DNA of 64,000 nt, from assembly GCA_910579395.1 (NCBI GenBank), contig CAJTUC010000004.1, positions 62,001-126,000 of the forward strand, given 5' to 3'. Positions 36,729 to 45,500 of this stretch are shown here, piece by piece (position 1 is the first letter of the stretch; the number at the start of each line of letters is the position of its first letter). Source of the stretch: an uncultured Lachnospiraceae bacterium (GTDB lineage: Bacteria; Bacillota; Clostridia; Lachnospirales; Lachnospiraceae). Under the pieces are notes generated by a model. The model was not told where the DNA came from, searched no databases, and was given only the letters and a program-made list of their open reading frames with translations. The position numbers were made by a program, and so were the translations under genes.

Positions 36729-36957
36729 GACAAACAAGTTTGTCGGGGAGAATACCGCTTTTTAGGCATTCTCCAGCGTGAGACTTAGAACTTCTCTTCA
36801 CACTAACCGCCATGCCGCCTCCTGGCGGCACAAATCATCAATGGGAAGAACGCCGTATTTCAGGCGTTCTTTCGTGTGAGAAAGATTTGCCTTCGGCAAA
36901 TCGTAGAACTTCTTGGCGAAGCACCCTCTGGTGCAAGCCCTAGAAGTTCTTCTCACA
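36729..36957 (-). repeat. Structured intergenic element, tandem version
   Basis: The gap from the nitroreductase stop to the XRE start is filled by this element. The core at 36874-36958 has an outer stem GTGTGAGAA/TTCTCACAC. Inside are hairpins GATTTGCC/GGCAAATC and AGAACTTC/GAAGTTCT, the latter capped by GCACC/GGTGC. It is followed by GAACGCC/GGCGTTC (about 36845-36870), GCCGCC/GGCGGC (about 36813-36835), a degenerate second core (36771-36805), a GAATG-type hairpin and the palindrome GACAAACAAGTTTGTC at 36729-36744. Confidence 0.85.
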
Positions 36958-37548
36958 CTATTCCCTGAACTCGACAATATTCTCAAATTCTTTCCTGGGT
37001 CTTGCATTCGGAAATTCATCTGCATATCCCAGCGCCACCGCCCCTACGAGCTGTTGCTCTGTTCCGATATATTCCACCAATTCTTTATATGCAAAGCATG
37101 TATTGGCAATCCAAAGCGAACCGATTCCAAGCTCCGTCGCTCGGAGCAGCATATTTTCAACCGATGCGCCAATTGATAAACTGTCACAAATTTCCGTAAC
37201 ACGCTCATCCACACCGATTTTTTCAAATATCGATACGCCGTTTGTATTTAAGATGATGATCAGTACAGGCGCCTGCCGCATGATCTTCAATGTATGAAAG
37301 GCATCCGGCAGACCATTTTTCGATAACGGCAAAGAAGCCTCTATACGCTCTTCCCGTATGAGACCATCTTCCATTTTGTCCAATAATTCCTCCTTCGCAC
37401 CGCTGCGGTAAACAATATATTTCCACGGCTGTCTGTTCTTCGCCGATGGCGCGAGCATTCCTGCCTTTATAATCTCTTCGATATCACTTTTCTCAATCTG
37501 CCTGTCTTCGTATTTACGAATGCTTCTTCGCTTTTGTATGGAATCCAT
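36958..37548 (-). CDS. Nitroreductase family protein
   Basis: A 196-residue FMN-dependent nitroreductase-fold protein. The N-terminal RRSIRKYEDRQIEKSDIEEI and APSAKNRQPWKYIV signatures bind FMN phosphate, and the C-terminal AVALGYADEFPNARPRKEFE is typical. Cytoplasmic oxidoreductase using NAD(P)H; substrate unknown. It lies downstream of the spoVT terminator and is probably transcribed on its own, with a candidate operator before it. Its stop codon is directly joined to a structured repeat element. Confidence 0.92.
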   Translation of the reverse strand: MDSIQKRRSIRKYEDRQIEKSDIEEIIKAGMLAPSAKNRQPWKYIVYRSGAKEELLDKMEDGLIREERIEASLPLSKNGLPDAFHTLKIMRQAPVLIIILNTNGVSIFEKIGVDERVTEICDSLSIGASVENMLLRATELGIGSLWIANTCFAYKELVEYIGTEQQLVGAVALGYADEFPNARPRKEFENIVEFRE

Positions 37549-37604
37549 TTCCTTTTTCCTCCATATTTCATTTAACGTCTCTTTTTATTCTATTCTGTAT
37601 AAAA

Positions 37605-37626
37605 GCGCAAGTTCCGCAGCTTGCAC
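37605..37626. promoter_or_regulatory. Candidate palindromic operator before the nitroreductase
   Basis: GCGCAAGTTCC-GCAGCTTGCAC is an imperfect 22-bp inverted repeat (GCAAG/CTTGC core) about 57 bp before the start. Position and symmetry fit a MarR/HxlR- or TetR-like operator, but no regulator is adjacent. Confidence 0.35.
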
Positions 37627-37692
37627 TCTAAGAATTTATTATGTAACTTTTTGTTCGAAAACCACTACGATTACGGCAATTCCCCATAGTAT

Positions 37693-37731
37693 AAAAACAG
37701 GCAGCTGCCCTGCTCAAAGAGGCAGCCTGCC
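37693..37731 (-). terminator. spoVT terminator
   Basis: On the minus strand GGCAGGCTGCC(TC)/(AG)GGCAGCTGCCTG forms a GC-rich stem followed by TTTTTAT, just after the spoVT stop. Confidence 0.88.
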
Positions 37732-37747
37732 CATTGAACAGAATCGC

Positions 37748-38293
37748 CTATTGCTCCATCTGCCTTCCAAGAAATCCGGCCGCAGACTGAATCAGCTTCT
37801 GCTCCACTTCTCCCATCTTCGATTTATTATCCATTTCCAAAAGGATGACCGCGCCGATGACATCTCCTTCACAAATGATAGGACTGATTGCCTCGTGCTG
37901 ATATTCATCGTCGGATTCATGACAGATGGAAATAAAATTTCTGTCGCCCTTAGTCGCTACAACGCTTTCCCGGTTATTGATCTTTTCTTCCAAATCCCGG
38001 CTGATTGATTTTCCGAGCACATTTTTCATACCGCCGGAAACGGCAATGAACTGGTCTCTGTCCGCTATCATTGCGATATGCCCAGAAACCTGCGCCATAC
38101 TTTCCGCGTACTGTTTGGCAAAAGTCCCCATCTCACCAATCGGGGAATATTTTTTCAAAATAATCTCACCTTCTCTGTCCGTGTAGATTTCCAGCGGGTC
38201 AGCTTCCCGAATCCGTAGTGTCCTGCGGATTTCTTTCGGAATCACGATACGACCGAGATCATCTATTCTTCTAACAATTCCTGTTGCTTTCAT
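37748..38293 (-). CDS. spoVT: Stage V sporulation regulator SpoVT
   Basis: A 181-residue transcription factor with an N-terminal AbrB swapped-hairpin DNA-binding domain (MKATGIVRRIDDLGRIVIPK and RRTLRIREADPLEIYTD) and a C-terminal GAF-like domain. It controls forespore gene expression late in sporulation in Bacillus, and its presence indicates a spore former. ATG follows GGAGG. The leader contains an inverted repeat that can mask that site. It has its own terminator. Its position downstream of mfd is conserved with Bacillus, although two cell-wall ligase genes, a hydrolase and a micro-gene lie between here. Confidence 0.96.
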   Translation of the reverse strand: MKATGIVRRIDDLGRIVIPKEIRRTLRIREADPLEIYTDREGEIILKKYSPIGEMGTFAKQYAESMAQVSGHIAMIADRDQFIAVSGGMKNVLGKSISRDLEEKINNRESVVATKGDRNFISICHESDDEYQHEAISPIICEGDVIGAVILLEMDNKSKMGEVEQKLIQSAAGFLGRQMEQ

Positions 38294-38302
38294 ATGATAA
38301 AA

Positions 38303-38362
38303 CCTCCATTTACGCTAATAGTATTTTGAATAAACGTGCTACTAGTATCTGTAAATGGTGGG
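38303..38362 (-). promoter_or_regulatory. Inverted repeat and direct repeats in the spoVT leader
   Basis: On the minus strand CCACCATTTAC (from 38361) pairs with GTAAATGGAGG (to 38303), which contains the ribosome site, across about 37 nt. Between them ATACTAGTAGC and ATACTATTAGC form near-identical direct repeats. GTATA and GATACTA at 17-bp spacing weakly resemble a sporulation-sigma promoter. Ribosome-site masking or autoregulation by SpoVT is inference. Confidence 0.45.
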
Positions 38363-38407
38363 AGTTTATACCTGAATCATTTCATTTTTCGAGATAATTT
38401 TCCGCTG

Positions 38408-39589
38408 TTATTTTTTGATTCCCTTAGCGCCGGACAGATTGGCATTCTGCAAAATATTGCTCTGGAAAGAAGTCATAAAACCACTCTCCTCCCGTTCCCG
38501 TTTGAGTGCGAGTTTCACCATATCGTCGAGCAGTTCTGCATAAGATTTCCCCATAATCTCCCACAAATAGAATGCAAGGGAGCCCGGAATGGAATTAATC
38601 TCATTGACATATACTTTTCCGGTATCTTTATCGATCATAAAATCAATCCTCGATACACCATTACAGTCCAGCGCCTGAAAAGTCCTGACTGCAAGCGTAC
38701 GGATTTCTTCCCGAAGCTCCGGTGTGAGATTGGCCGGAAGTTCTCTCCGCGCGGTGCGCATTCCTTCGGAACCGCCTTTTCCTCCTGCCACATATTTATC
38801 TTCATAGCTTAAAATTTCATCGCTGGAAATCGGCTCTTCACATTCCGATGCCTGCGCGCTCTCATAATCACCGAGTACGGCGCAGTTGATTTCACGCAGA
38901 TTCATGATCGCACGTTCAATCAGCACCTTCTGCCCAAATTCATAAGCATATTCCAGTGCTTCCTGCAGTCCTTCCCTGTCTTTTGCTACTTTAATCCCGA
39001 CACTGGAACCGAGATTGACCGGTTTTACGATGACAGGATATTCTATTTTGCTCTCCACTTTACGGTATGCCGCCTCTTCGTCTGCCTGATATTCCTTGAC
39101 ATGCAGCGTCACACAATCCAGTATCGGAATATCATTATCCTTTAAAATTGCTTTCATGACATATTTATCCATGGAGGCCGCAGCCGCCATAACATCGCAT
39201 CCCACGAGCGGTACATTGTAATGCCGCAGGAATCCCTGCAAAGAACCGTCCTCTACATTAGCTCCATGCACGACCGGAAAGGCCACATCAATATGATCGA
39301 CGGTGGAATGCCCGAACTTCTTTTCCGGATATTGGACCAGATTCAGCTTTCCGTTTTCACAGATCAAAAAGATGCGGATGCCTTTTTTCAATAAATCAGG
39401 AATACTTTTGTAATTTTTAATATCTCCAATAGCTTCTCCGGTATACATCTCGTTTTCCTTTGTAATATAAATGGGAATCGGATCATATTTCTCCCTGTCA
39501 AAAGCATTCAGCGCCTGAATACCGGAAATAACGGAAACCTCATGCTCTACACTTTTTCCACCAAAAAAAACACCCACTTTAATTTTCAT
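38408..39589 (-). CDS. ddl: D-alanine--D-alanine ligase
   Basis: ATP-grasp ligase joining two D-alanines for peptidoglycan, about 393 residues. Motifs seen are VFFGGKSVEHEVSVISG at the N-terminus, VKPVNLGSSVGI and the C-terminal YVNEINSIPGSLAFYLW. It is somewhat longer than E. coli Ddl and closer to the VanA-like subgroup length. The start is ATG 39589: the outer start of the leader motif is GTG here, while the inner ATG is kept. It directly follows the MurF-like gene, so D-Ala-D-Ala is made and used by neighbouring products. Confidence 0.95.
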   Translation of the reverse strand: MKIKVGVFFGGKSVEHEVSVISGIQALNAFDREKYDPIPIYITKENEMYTGEAIGDIKNYKSIPDLLKKGIRIFLICENGKLNLVQYPEKKFGHSTVDHIDVAFPVVHGANVEDGSLQGFLRHYNVPLVGCDVMAAAASMDKYVMKAILKDNDIPILDCVTLHVKEYQADEEAAYRKVESKIEYPVIVKPVNLGSSVGIKVAKDREGLQEALEYAYEFGQKVLIERAIMNLREINCAVLGDYESAQASECEEPISSDEILSYEDKYVAGGKGGSEGMRTARRELPANLTPELREEIRTLAVRTFQALDCNGVSRIDFMIDKDTGKVYVNEINSIPGSLAFYLWEIMGKSYAELLDDMVKLALKREREESGFMTSFQSNILQNANLSGAKGIKK

Positions 39590-39620
39590 ACTAATAACCA
39601 CGCCTTTCCCTCAATCTCGC
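39587..39620 (-). promoter_or_regulatory. Double-start leader motif, copy 4 (ddl)
   Basis: Minus strand GAGATTGAGGGAAAGGC is followed by GTG (39601), GTTATTAGT and ATG (39589). The GTTATTAGT bases are identical to copy 1 before dppC. Change of the outer ATG to GTG suggests that the inner ATG is the one used. Confidence 0.85.
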
Positions 39621-41192
39621 CTAATTGTAATTATCCGGCAGATCATTTTCTATCAGAACGACTTTCTGCCGCTCACCCGGTATTGCATTGACTTGCTGGA
39701 ATGCTTCTTCCAAAGAATCCACAAGTATCATTTTCTGTTTGGGAAATCCGGCTTCCAGCAAACCGTTCTGTATCGGCTTCGTACGCCTCTTCCCGACTAA
39801 AATCGCATAATCACATTTATCGTGTGCATAAACGCCTACTTCCTTATTTTCTTCATACTCGCTTTCGCCGAGCTCGACCATTCCCGGCGTCACCAGAATC
39901 CGAAGATCCTCAAACATCGCCAGTGTATCCAGCGCCGCTTTAAATCCACTCTTATTGGAATTATAAGCATCATCTAGTATCGTCCGGTTCCCCTGCTTCA
40001 TCAACTGCAGTCTATGCGGAACGCTTTCCAGCTGCTTTACCGGATACAGAAGTTTCTCCATCGGAATACCAAGCGTATTGGCAACGGCAATTGCACCCGC
40101 GATATTCTGCACATTATGATTACCCACCAGTTTCGTATGAAACACAAATTCCTGACCGTTCCTGTCTTTCATCTTAAAAGCAGAGCCTTCTTTGGAAACG
40201 GAAATATCATAAGCCGTATAATCAGCACTGTTCTTCCCCGTCCCGTAGCTGACAACCGGCCTATCCGTTTTGTGACTGCGGATATGATCATTATCATAAT
40301 TGAGAAACACTTTCCCGTCTGCAGGAACCGCATCCGCCAGTTCGAACTTTGTATGGATGACATTTTCAATGCTGTGAAAACTCTGTAAATGCTGCGGTCC
40401 GATCGAGGTGATAATGCCATAACGGGGATGGACCAGATCACAGATCTCTTTAATATCTCCGACTTCTCTTGCTCCCATTTCACAGATAAAAATTTCATGA
40501 AACGGCTTCATCTGCTCTCTGATCGTTCTGACAACGCCCAGCGTCGTATTATAATTCCCCGGCGTATGCAGTACACTAAACTGCGTGGCAAGCAGTTTAC
40601 TCAGAAAATACTTTACGCTGGTCTTTCCATAACTTCCTGTCACACCGATAATCGTCAGATTCGGCATCTCCCGCAGAATCCTTGCCGCATCGTTGATATA
40701 GTGCTGGTTAATACCCTGTTCAATCGGATGATTAAACAGATTTATCAACAAAACGAGCACCGGCATCAGTACAAACAGAACCGACAGAACAAACGCACCT
40801 ATATTCGCCGCTCTGCTTGAAAAGGCTGCTATCACGAGCGCAGCCGTAAATAGAATCCCCGTCGTTATGAGCATACGTTTCACCCGCGCAGTATAAACGA
40901 GCGGCTTCTTCGCCTGACGCGCTTTATTTACCAGAATGGTCATCAGATTCATCATGCACGCCGCGATCAGACATCCCTTTCCGCCTATAAGCAGAAGCGG
41001 CAGAGAAATCAACGCATAAAGAGTCTTCCCAAGCAGCCTGCCAATATTCTCTTTCACCTGCAGCCATTCCCGGTATTCCGTCGGCTTATACGAATTCTGT
41101 TGAAACATGTGAACAATATAAAGTTCAAACCGGGCAGTGCCGACCAGATAGGTGCCAAACCACAATATCCACAAAACGATATCCATAAACAA
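39621..41192 (-). CDS. Membrane-anchored MurF-like Mur ligase
   Basis: A 523-residue protein. Residues about 1-165 hold four to five hydrophobic helices, including WILWFGTYLVG and FVLSVLFVLMPVLVLLINLF. After that comes a Mur ligase with the ATP loop GVTGSYGKTS, the NYNTTLGVVRTI segment and the C-terminal ILVTPGMVELG. MurF adds D-Ala-D-Ala to the UDP-MurNAc-tripeptide. The membrane extension is atypical of soluble MurF but occurs in some Firmicutes. Pairing with ddl supports the D-Ala-D-Ala adding role; a related ligase with another acceptor is possible. The start may be TTG 41192 or ATG 41186. Confidence 0.85.
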   Translation of the reverse strand: MFMDIVLWILWFGTYLVGTARFELYIVHMFQQNSYKPTEYREWLQVKENIGRLLGKTLYALISLPLLLIGGKGCLIAACMMNLMTILVNKARQAKKPLVYTARVKRMLITTGILFTAALVIAAFSSRAANIGAFVLSVLFVLMPVLVLLINLFNHPIEQGINQHYINDAARILREMPNLTIIGVTGSYGKTSVKYFLSKLLATQFSVLHTPGNYNTTLGVVRTIREQMKPFHEIFICEMGAREVGDIKEICDLVHPRYGIITSIGPQHLQSFHSIENVIHTKFELADAVPADGKVFLNYDNDHIRSHKTDRPVVSYGTGKNSADYTAYDISVSKEGSAFKMKDRNGQEFVFHTKLVGNHNVQNIAGAIAVANTLGIPMEKLLYPVKQLESVPHRLQLMKQGNRTILDDAYNSNKSGFKAALDTLAMFEDLRILVTPGMVELGESEYEENKEVGVYAHDKCDYAILVGKRRTKPIQNGLLEAGFPKQKMILVDSLEEAFQQVNAIPGERQKVVLIENDLPDNYN

Positions 41193-41257
41193 ATTTCTAT
41201 TTCCTTTCCGCTTCTTTCCGACAAAATATAGAGCTTCTGTTTCCTAATACCAAAATT

Positions 41258-42022
41258 TTATCCCAAGAAAGCCTGTAACGCACCATGCACTTTCGCAGGC
41301 TGTTCCAAAAAGGAATAGTGTCCTGCTCCCTCGCACACAACAAGACCGGTATCTTTGATCAGTCCTTCCATGACCTTTGCATCCGCAATCGGTGTCGCCG
41401 TATCCATATCGCCCCAGACCAAAAGCGTCGGGCAGCTTATCTTCGCAATGAGCGGCTCAAGGTCTTCATTGACTACTTTTACAAGCGTCGCCCGCATTGT
41501 CGGTGTCGCGTTGTTATAGTCCGCAGAACCTCTCTTCTTCCTCATATCCTCCACCGCATCAGGATACAGAAAATGCAGCGGCTTCGTACTCATGAACCGG
41601 CTCGCCATCTTATAAAGGCGCAGACTTGCTTTCTGTTTCCACGTCTTTTTCGGCATAATGCCCGCACTGTCAATTAAGACCGCTTTATGAATCACATACG
41701 GAAGCTTTTCCCTCGCATTCATTTTGAAAAGCACCCTGCCGCCAAAAGAATGTACCAGCACGCTGAATTCTTTTATATGCAGGCTGTTGAGAAATTTCAT
41801 GACAAAGTCTACATAATCGTCCACACACCACGGCTCCGGCGGTTCAGGTGTCTTGCCAAATCCCGGCATATCAAGTGCAATGACTCTGTGGCGCGGAGAT
41901 AAGGTATCGATAATACCCTGAAACAGTGTAATATTGGAACCCCAGCCATGCAGCAGAAGGACAACATCTCCTTCGCCTTCATCTATATAGTTGACTGAAA
42001 TCTGATCAATTTGGATAATCAC
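41258..42022 (-). CDS. Alpha/beta hydrolase
   Basis: A hydrolase of about 254 residues. The oxyanion segment is VVLLLHGWGSN, the nucleophile elbow LVHSFGGRV (Ser near residue 94), the acid WGDMDTATPI and the late base GAGHYSFLEQP. The start is GTG 42022, six bases after GGAGG; the ATG at 42034 is itself part of the ATGGAGG site. That ribosome site is supplied by the end of the structured repeat element. Substrate unknown; the small monoesterase or lactonase type is most likely. Confidence 0.88.
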   Translation of the reverse strand: MIIQIDQISVNYIDEGEGDVVLLLHGWGSNITLFQGIIDTLSPRHRVIALDMPGFGKTPEPPEPWCVDDYVDFVMKFLNSLHIKEFSVLVHSFGGRVLFKMNAREKLPYVIHKAVLIDSAGIMPKKTWKQKASLRLYKMASRFMSTKPLHFLYPDAVEDMRKKRGSADYNNATPTMRATLVKVVNEDLEPLIAKISCPTLLVWGDMDTATPIADAKVMEGLIKDTGLVVCEGAGHYSFLEQPAKVHGALQAFLG

Positions 42023-42215
42023 ATAAACCTCCATAATTCCGTTCTGCGGAATCTCAAAATCTCAAGACAAACAAGTTTGTCAGGGAGAATGCCGCTTTTT
42101 AGCCATTCTCCAGCGTGAGAAAGATTTGCCTTCGGCAAATCGTAGAACTTCCAAATCAGCTATGCTGACTTTGCGAAACAGCCTTTGCTGTGAGCTCTAG
42201 AAGTTCTTCTCACGC
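42023..42215 (-). repeat. Structured intergenic element, full modular copy
   Basis: The core at 42113-42215 has outer stem GCGTGAGAA/TTCTCACGC and hairpins GATTTGCC/GGCAAATC, CAGC/GCTG (42157-42168) and ACAGC/GCTGT. It is followed on the minus strand by the GAATG hairpin (42085-42110), the palindrome GACAAACAAGTTTGTC (42066-42081), the ATTCCG/CGGAAT hairpin and GGAGG, then the hydrolase start. Compared with the copies at 36.9 and 46.1 kb, the outer stem changes T to C with a matching A to G. Confidence 0.87.
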
Positions 42216-42321
42216 TATAAACTATATGATATATGATATGACATGAAAAGCATATCATGTGCCTGTTACTATGCAATAAGTGCTCTTCTTCGTCCGATGG
42301 TATCTTTTTCCTGTTCCTTTA

Positions 42322-42435
42322 TCATATGCTTTCCACTTCCATATATTCTTCATAATCCATCTCGCTCGCAAACAACATGTATCCCCCGTTCACATATCCC
42401 ATATAACCGCTTTCTACTGTATATCCCTTCATCAT
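42322..42435 (-). CDS. 37-residue micro-protein
   Basis: Small gene between mfd and the hydrolase element. Translation from ATG 42435 gives MMKGYTVESGYMGYVNGGYM then LFASEMDYEEYMEVESI and TGA. It is preceded by AAAGGAG at ideal spacing. The peptide is acidic and very rich in Tyr, Gly, Met and Glu, without a membrane helix or signal. A second ATG at 42432 is possible. The clear ribosome site and biased composition support a real gene. I recall similar short proteins from Lachnospiraceae, but function is unknown. Confidence 0.7.
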   Translation of the reverse strand: MMKGYTVESGYMGYVNGGYMLFASEMDYEEYMEVESI

Positions 42436-42530
42436 CCCGTCTCCTTTCAGAATCATTTTTCTTTCTGAAAACAGAATAACATATATACAGTCCGATAAAA
42501 CGGTCTTTGTTGAACATCTGTTCTTTTTTC

Positions 42531-45500
42531 TTAAATTAAATCTTCAATTGGCAGGAGCAGGTGCTGCATATCGCTCAATAACTGTTCCGTTATCGTGAGC
42601 AAAAATTCCTCATTTTTTTCCACCAGATCGAATCTTTTATACCGATATCGAAAAACCGGCACGCCTTTCGGGTCAAATGCAAGCTTTCCCTTATATCGGT
42701 CCAATAACTGCGGTATATTTTCCACCGCAATCTGTGCATCCGGCCGCATCAAAAACTGCAGCAGCTCATTTTTTCCTTTTACTTCCGACATATAAAGCTG
42801 ATGCGCCTTGACTCTGATGAGCGCAATCCGCAGAAGATTATCCACGGACTTAGGAATCCCGCCGAAACGATCTAGCAATTCTTCCTTCATATCATCGCAT
42901 TCCCTGTCATTTTCAATTCCGGCAATCCGCTTGTAAATGTCCAGTTTCTGAATCTCATTCACAATATAAGAGGGCGGAATATAGGCATCCACATCCAGGT
43001 CAATGCTGGTCGTAAAACTCTCCACCGTGGAAATTCCCTTGATATTCTTAACGGCTTCATTCAGCATTTTACAATATAAGTCATAACCGACAGCCTGCAT
43101 ATGCCCATGCTGTCTGGCTCCGAGGATATTACCCGCGCCGCGGATTTCCAAATCCCGCATTGCTATTTTGAAGCCGCTCCCCAAATCCGTAAATTCCCGA
43201 ATCGCTTCCAGTCTTTTCTCCGCCACTTCCCGAAGCATCTTATCCCTTTTGTACATCAGAAAAGCATAAGCGGTCCGATTGGAACGGCCCACCCTCCCGC
43301 GGAGCTGATAAAGCTGCGACAGTCCCATATTATCAGAATCATGAATGATCATCGTATTGACATTGGAAATATCCAGCCCCGTCTCGATAATCGTCGTAGA
43401 CACCAGAACATCGATTTCCCCGTTGATGAAGTCGTACATAATGCGCTCCAGTTCCCGCTCATTCATCTGCCCATGTGCAAAGGCAACCGTCGCTTCCGGC
43501 ACAAGGCTCTGCACGGATGCCGCAATATCTGCGATATGGGCTACCCTGTTATAGACATAATAAACCTGTCCTTCCCTGGCCAGCTCCCGCGCGATTGCTT
43601 CCCGCACCAGTTCTTCGTTATACTCGCAGACAAAAGTCTGAATCGGCTGTCTGTCATTCGGCCCCTCTTCGAGAACGCTCATATCCCGGATACCAATCAG
43701 GCTCATATGCAGCGTCCGCGGAATCGGCGTCGCGGTCAGCGTCAGGACATCCACATCTTCTTTCATCTTCTTAATCTTTTCTTTATGGGTAACACCGAAC
43801 CGCTGCTCTTCATCCACGATCAGCAGGCCCAAATCTTTGAATTGCACATCTTTTGAAAGAATCCGATGGGTTCCGATGACGATATCCACCATGCCCTTTC
43901 GCAGATCCTCCACCGTTTTTTTCTGCTCCGCTGCCGTCCGGAAACGCGACATCAGATCGACCCGTACCGGAAAATCCTTCATGCGCTGAATAAAAGTATT
44001 ATAATGCTGCTGTGCCAGAATCGTCGTAGGCACAAGGTAAGCGACCTGCTTTCCTTCCTGCACCGCTTTGAATGCGGCCCGAATCGCAATTTCAGTCTTT
44101 CCGTAACCGACATCCCCACAGATCAGGCGATCCATGATTTTCGTACTTTCCATATCCGCCTTCGTATCGGCAATGGCATTTAACTGATCTTCTGTTTCCT
44201 CAAAAGGAAACATCTCTTCAAATTCCCGCTGCCATACTGTATCCGTACCGTATTGATATCCGTTCTTCTGCTGCCTGTGAGCATACAGTTCCACCAAATC
44301 CTGTGCAATTTCGTTGACCGCGCTCCTTACTTTCGTCTTTGTCTTATTCCATTCCTGCGTGCCGAGTTTATTCAGTTTAGGCGTTCCCGCATCCGCGGAC
44401 GCATATTTTTGGATAACATCGAGTCCGGTCGCCAGAATATAAAGATTTCCGCCGTCCCGGTATTCTATTTTGATATAGTCTTTCGTAACTTTTTCTACTT
44501 CAACTTTTTCAATTCCTTTGTAAATACCCAGGCCATGGCTCTCATGCACCACATAATCGCCGACTTTTAATTCGGAAAAATCATTGATTTTCTGCCCTTC
44601 ATAGACTTTTTTCTTCTTCTTTTTTTTCTTCTGGGAACCAAAAATATCGCTTTCCGAAATCACGAGGAATTTTAAAAGGGGATATTCAAAGCCCTTCAAT
44701 ACCCTCCCATAATAAGTCATCACTTCCCCGGGCTGCACTTCCCTCTCCGGATCCTCGCTGTAAAAAGCCGCCAGGCCCTGTTCCCGCAAATCCTCCGCCA
44801 GCCTCTTTGCTCTCGTTCTGGAACCGGACAAAAGCAGTACCCGGTATCCGTTTTTCTTGTATCTTGTTAAATCTTTCACGAGCGCATCAAAACTATTATT
44901 ATAAGAAGGCATACTCCTTGCCTGAATATCAAATTTCCTATCTGCCTTGAACAACGGATTTTTACCGTCCATCGTGGAAATGGCAACAGTCCTTCTGCCT
45001 GCCAGCTTCGCCGCAACTTCTTCTCCCCGGAAAAGGACGTCCATCTGTCCGGGCAGTATATAGCCTTTTTCCACGCGGTGGAGCATACTCTCCCGAAATT
45101 CCATCTCCACCACATCGGCATGTTCCTTGACACGAATCGGCTCATCCACAAAAATGCAGCTCTGCTCCGCCGGAAAAAATTCCAGGAAACTCGACAATAT
45201 CGGATAAAAATAGCGGACATAACTTTCCAGATTAACGCCATTCAAGGAAATGCCAAGCTCCAGAAGCTGTTCCTTTAGCTCCTTGATCTGTTGCGTAATT
45301 CGGTGCGCCTCTTCGGTCTTCATTTCCGAGCGCAGCTTTTCTGCATACGCCTTTCCTTCTTTTTCGATTGCCTCAATTCCCGTACGCAGTTCTTCTTTAC
45401 TTAATACCATTTCGGTCGCGGGATAGATGGATATGGACTCCAGTTTTTCAATCGAGCGCTGGCTCAAAATATCAAAACTGCGGATAGATTCCACATCTTC

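Noticed and set aside
34385..36957. Integrated mobile element or prophage in the accessory islet
   Set aside because: No integrase, transposase, attachment repeats or flanking tRNA seen; only small genes and dispersed repeats.
36729..36957. Intergenic element considered as a plain rho-independent terminator
   Set aside because: Stems are not followed by a T-run and the architecture is conserved and covarying across copies, which a simple terminator does not need.
36798..37025. 75-codon minus-strand frame in the repeat element
   Set aside because: Runs through hairpin elements and the end of the nitroreductase gene in another frame.
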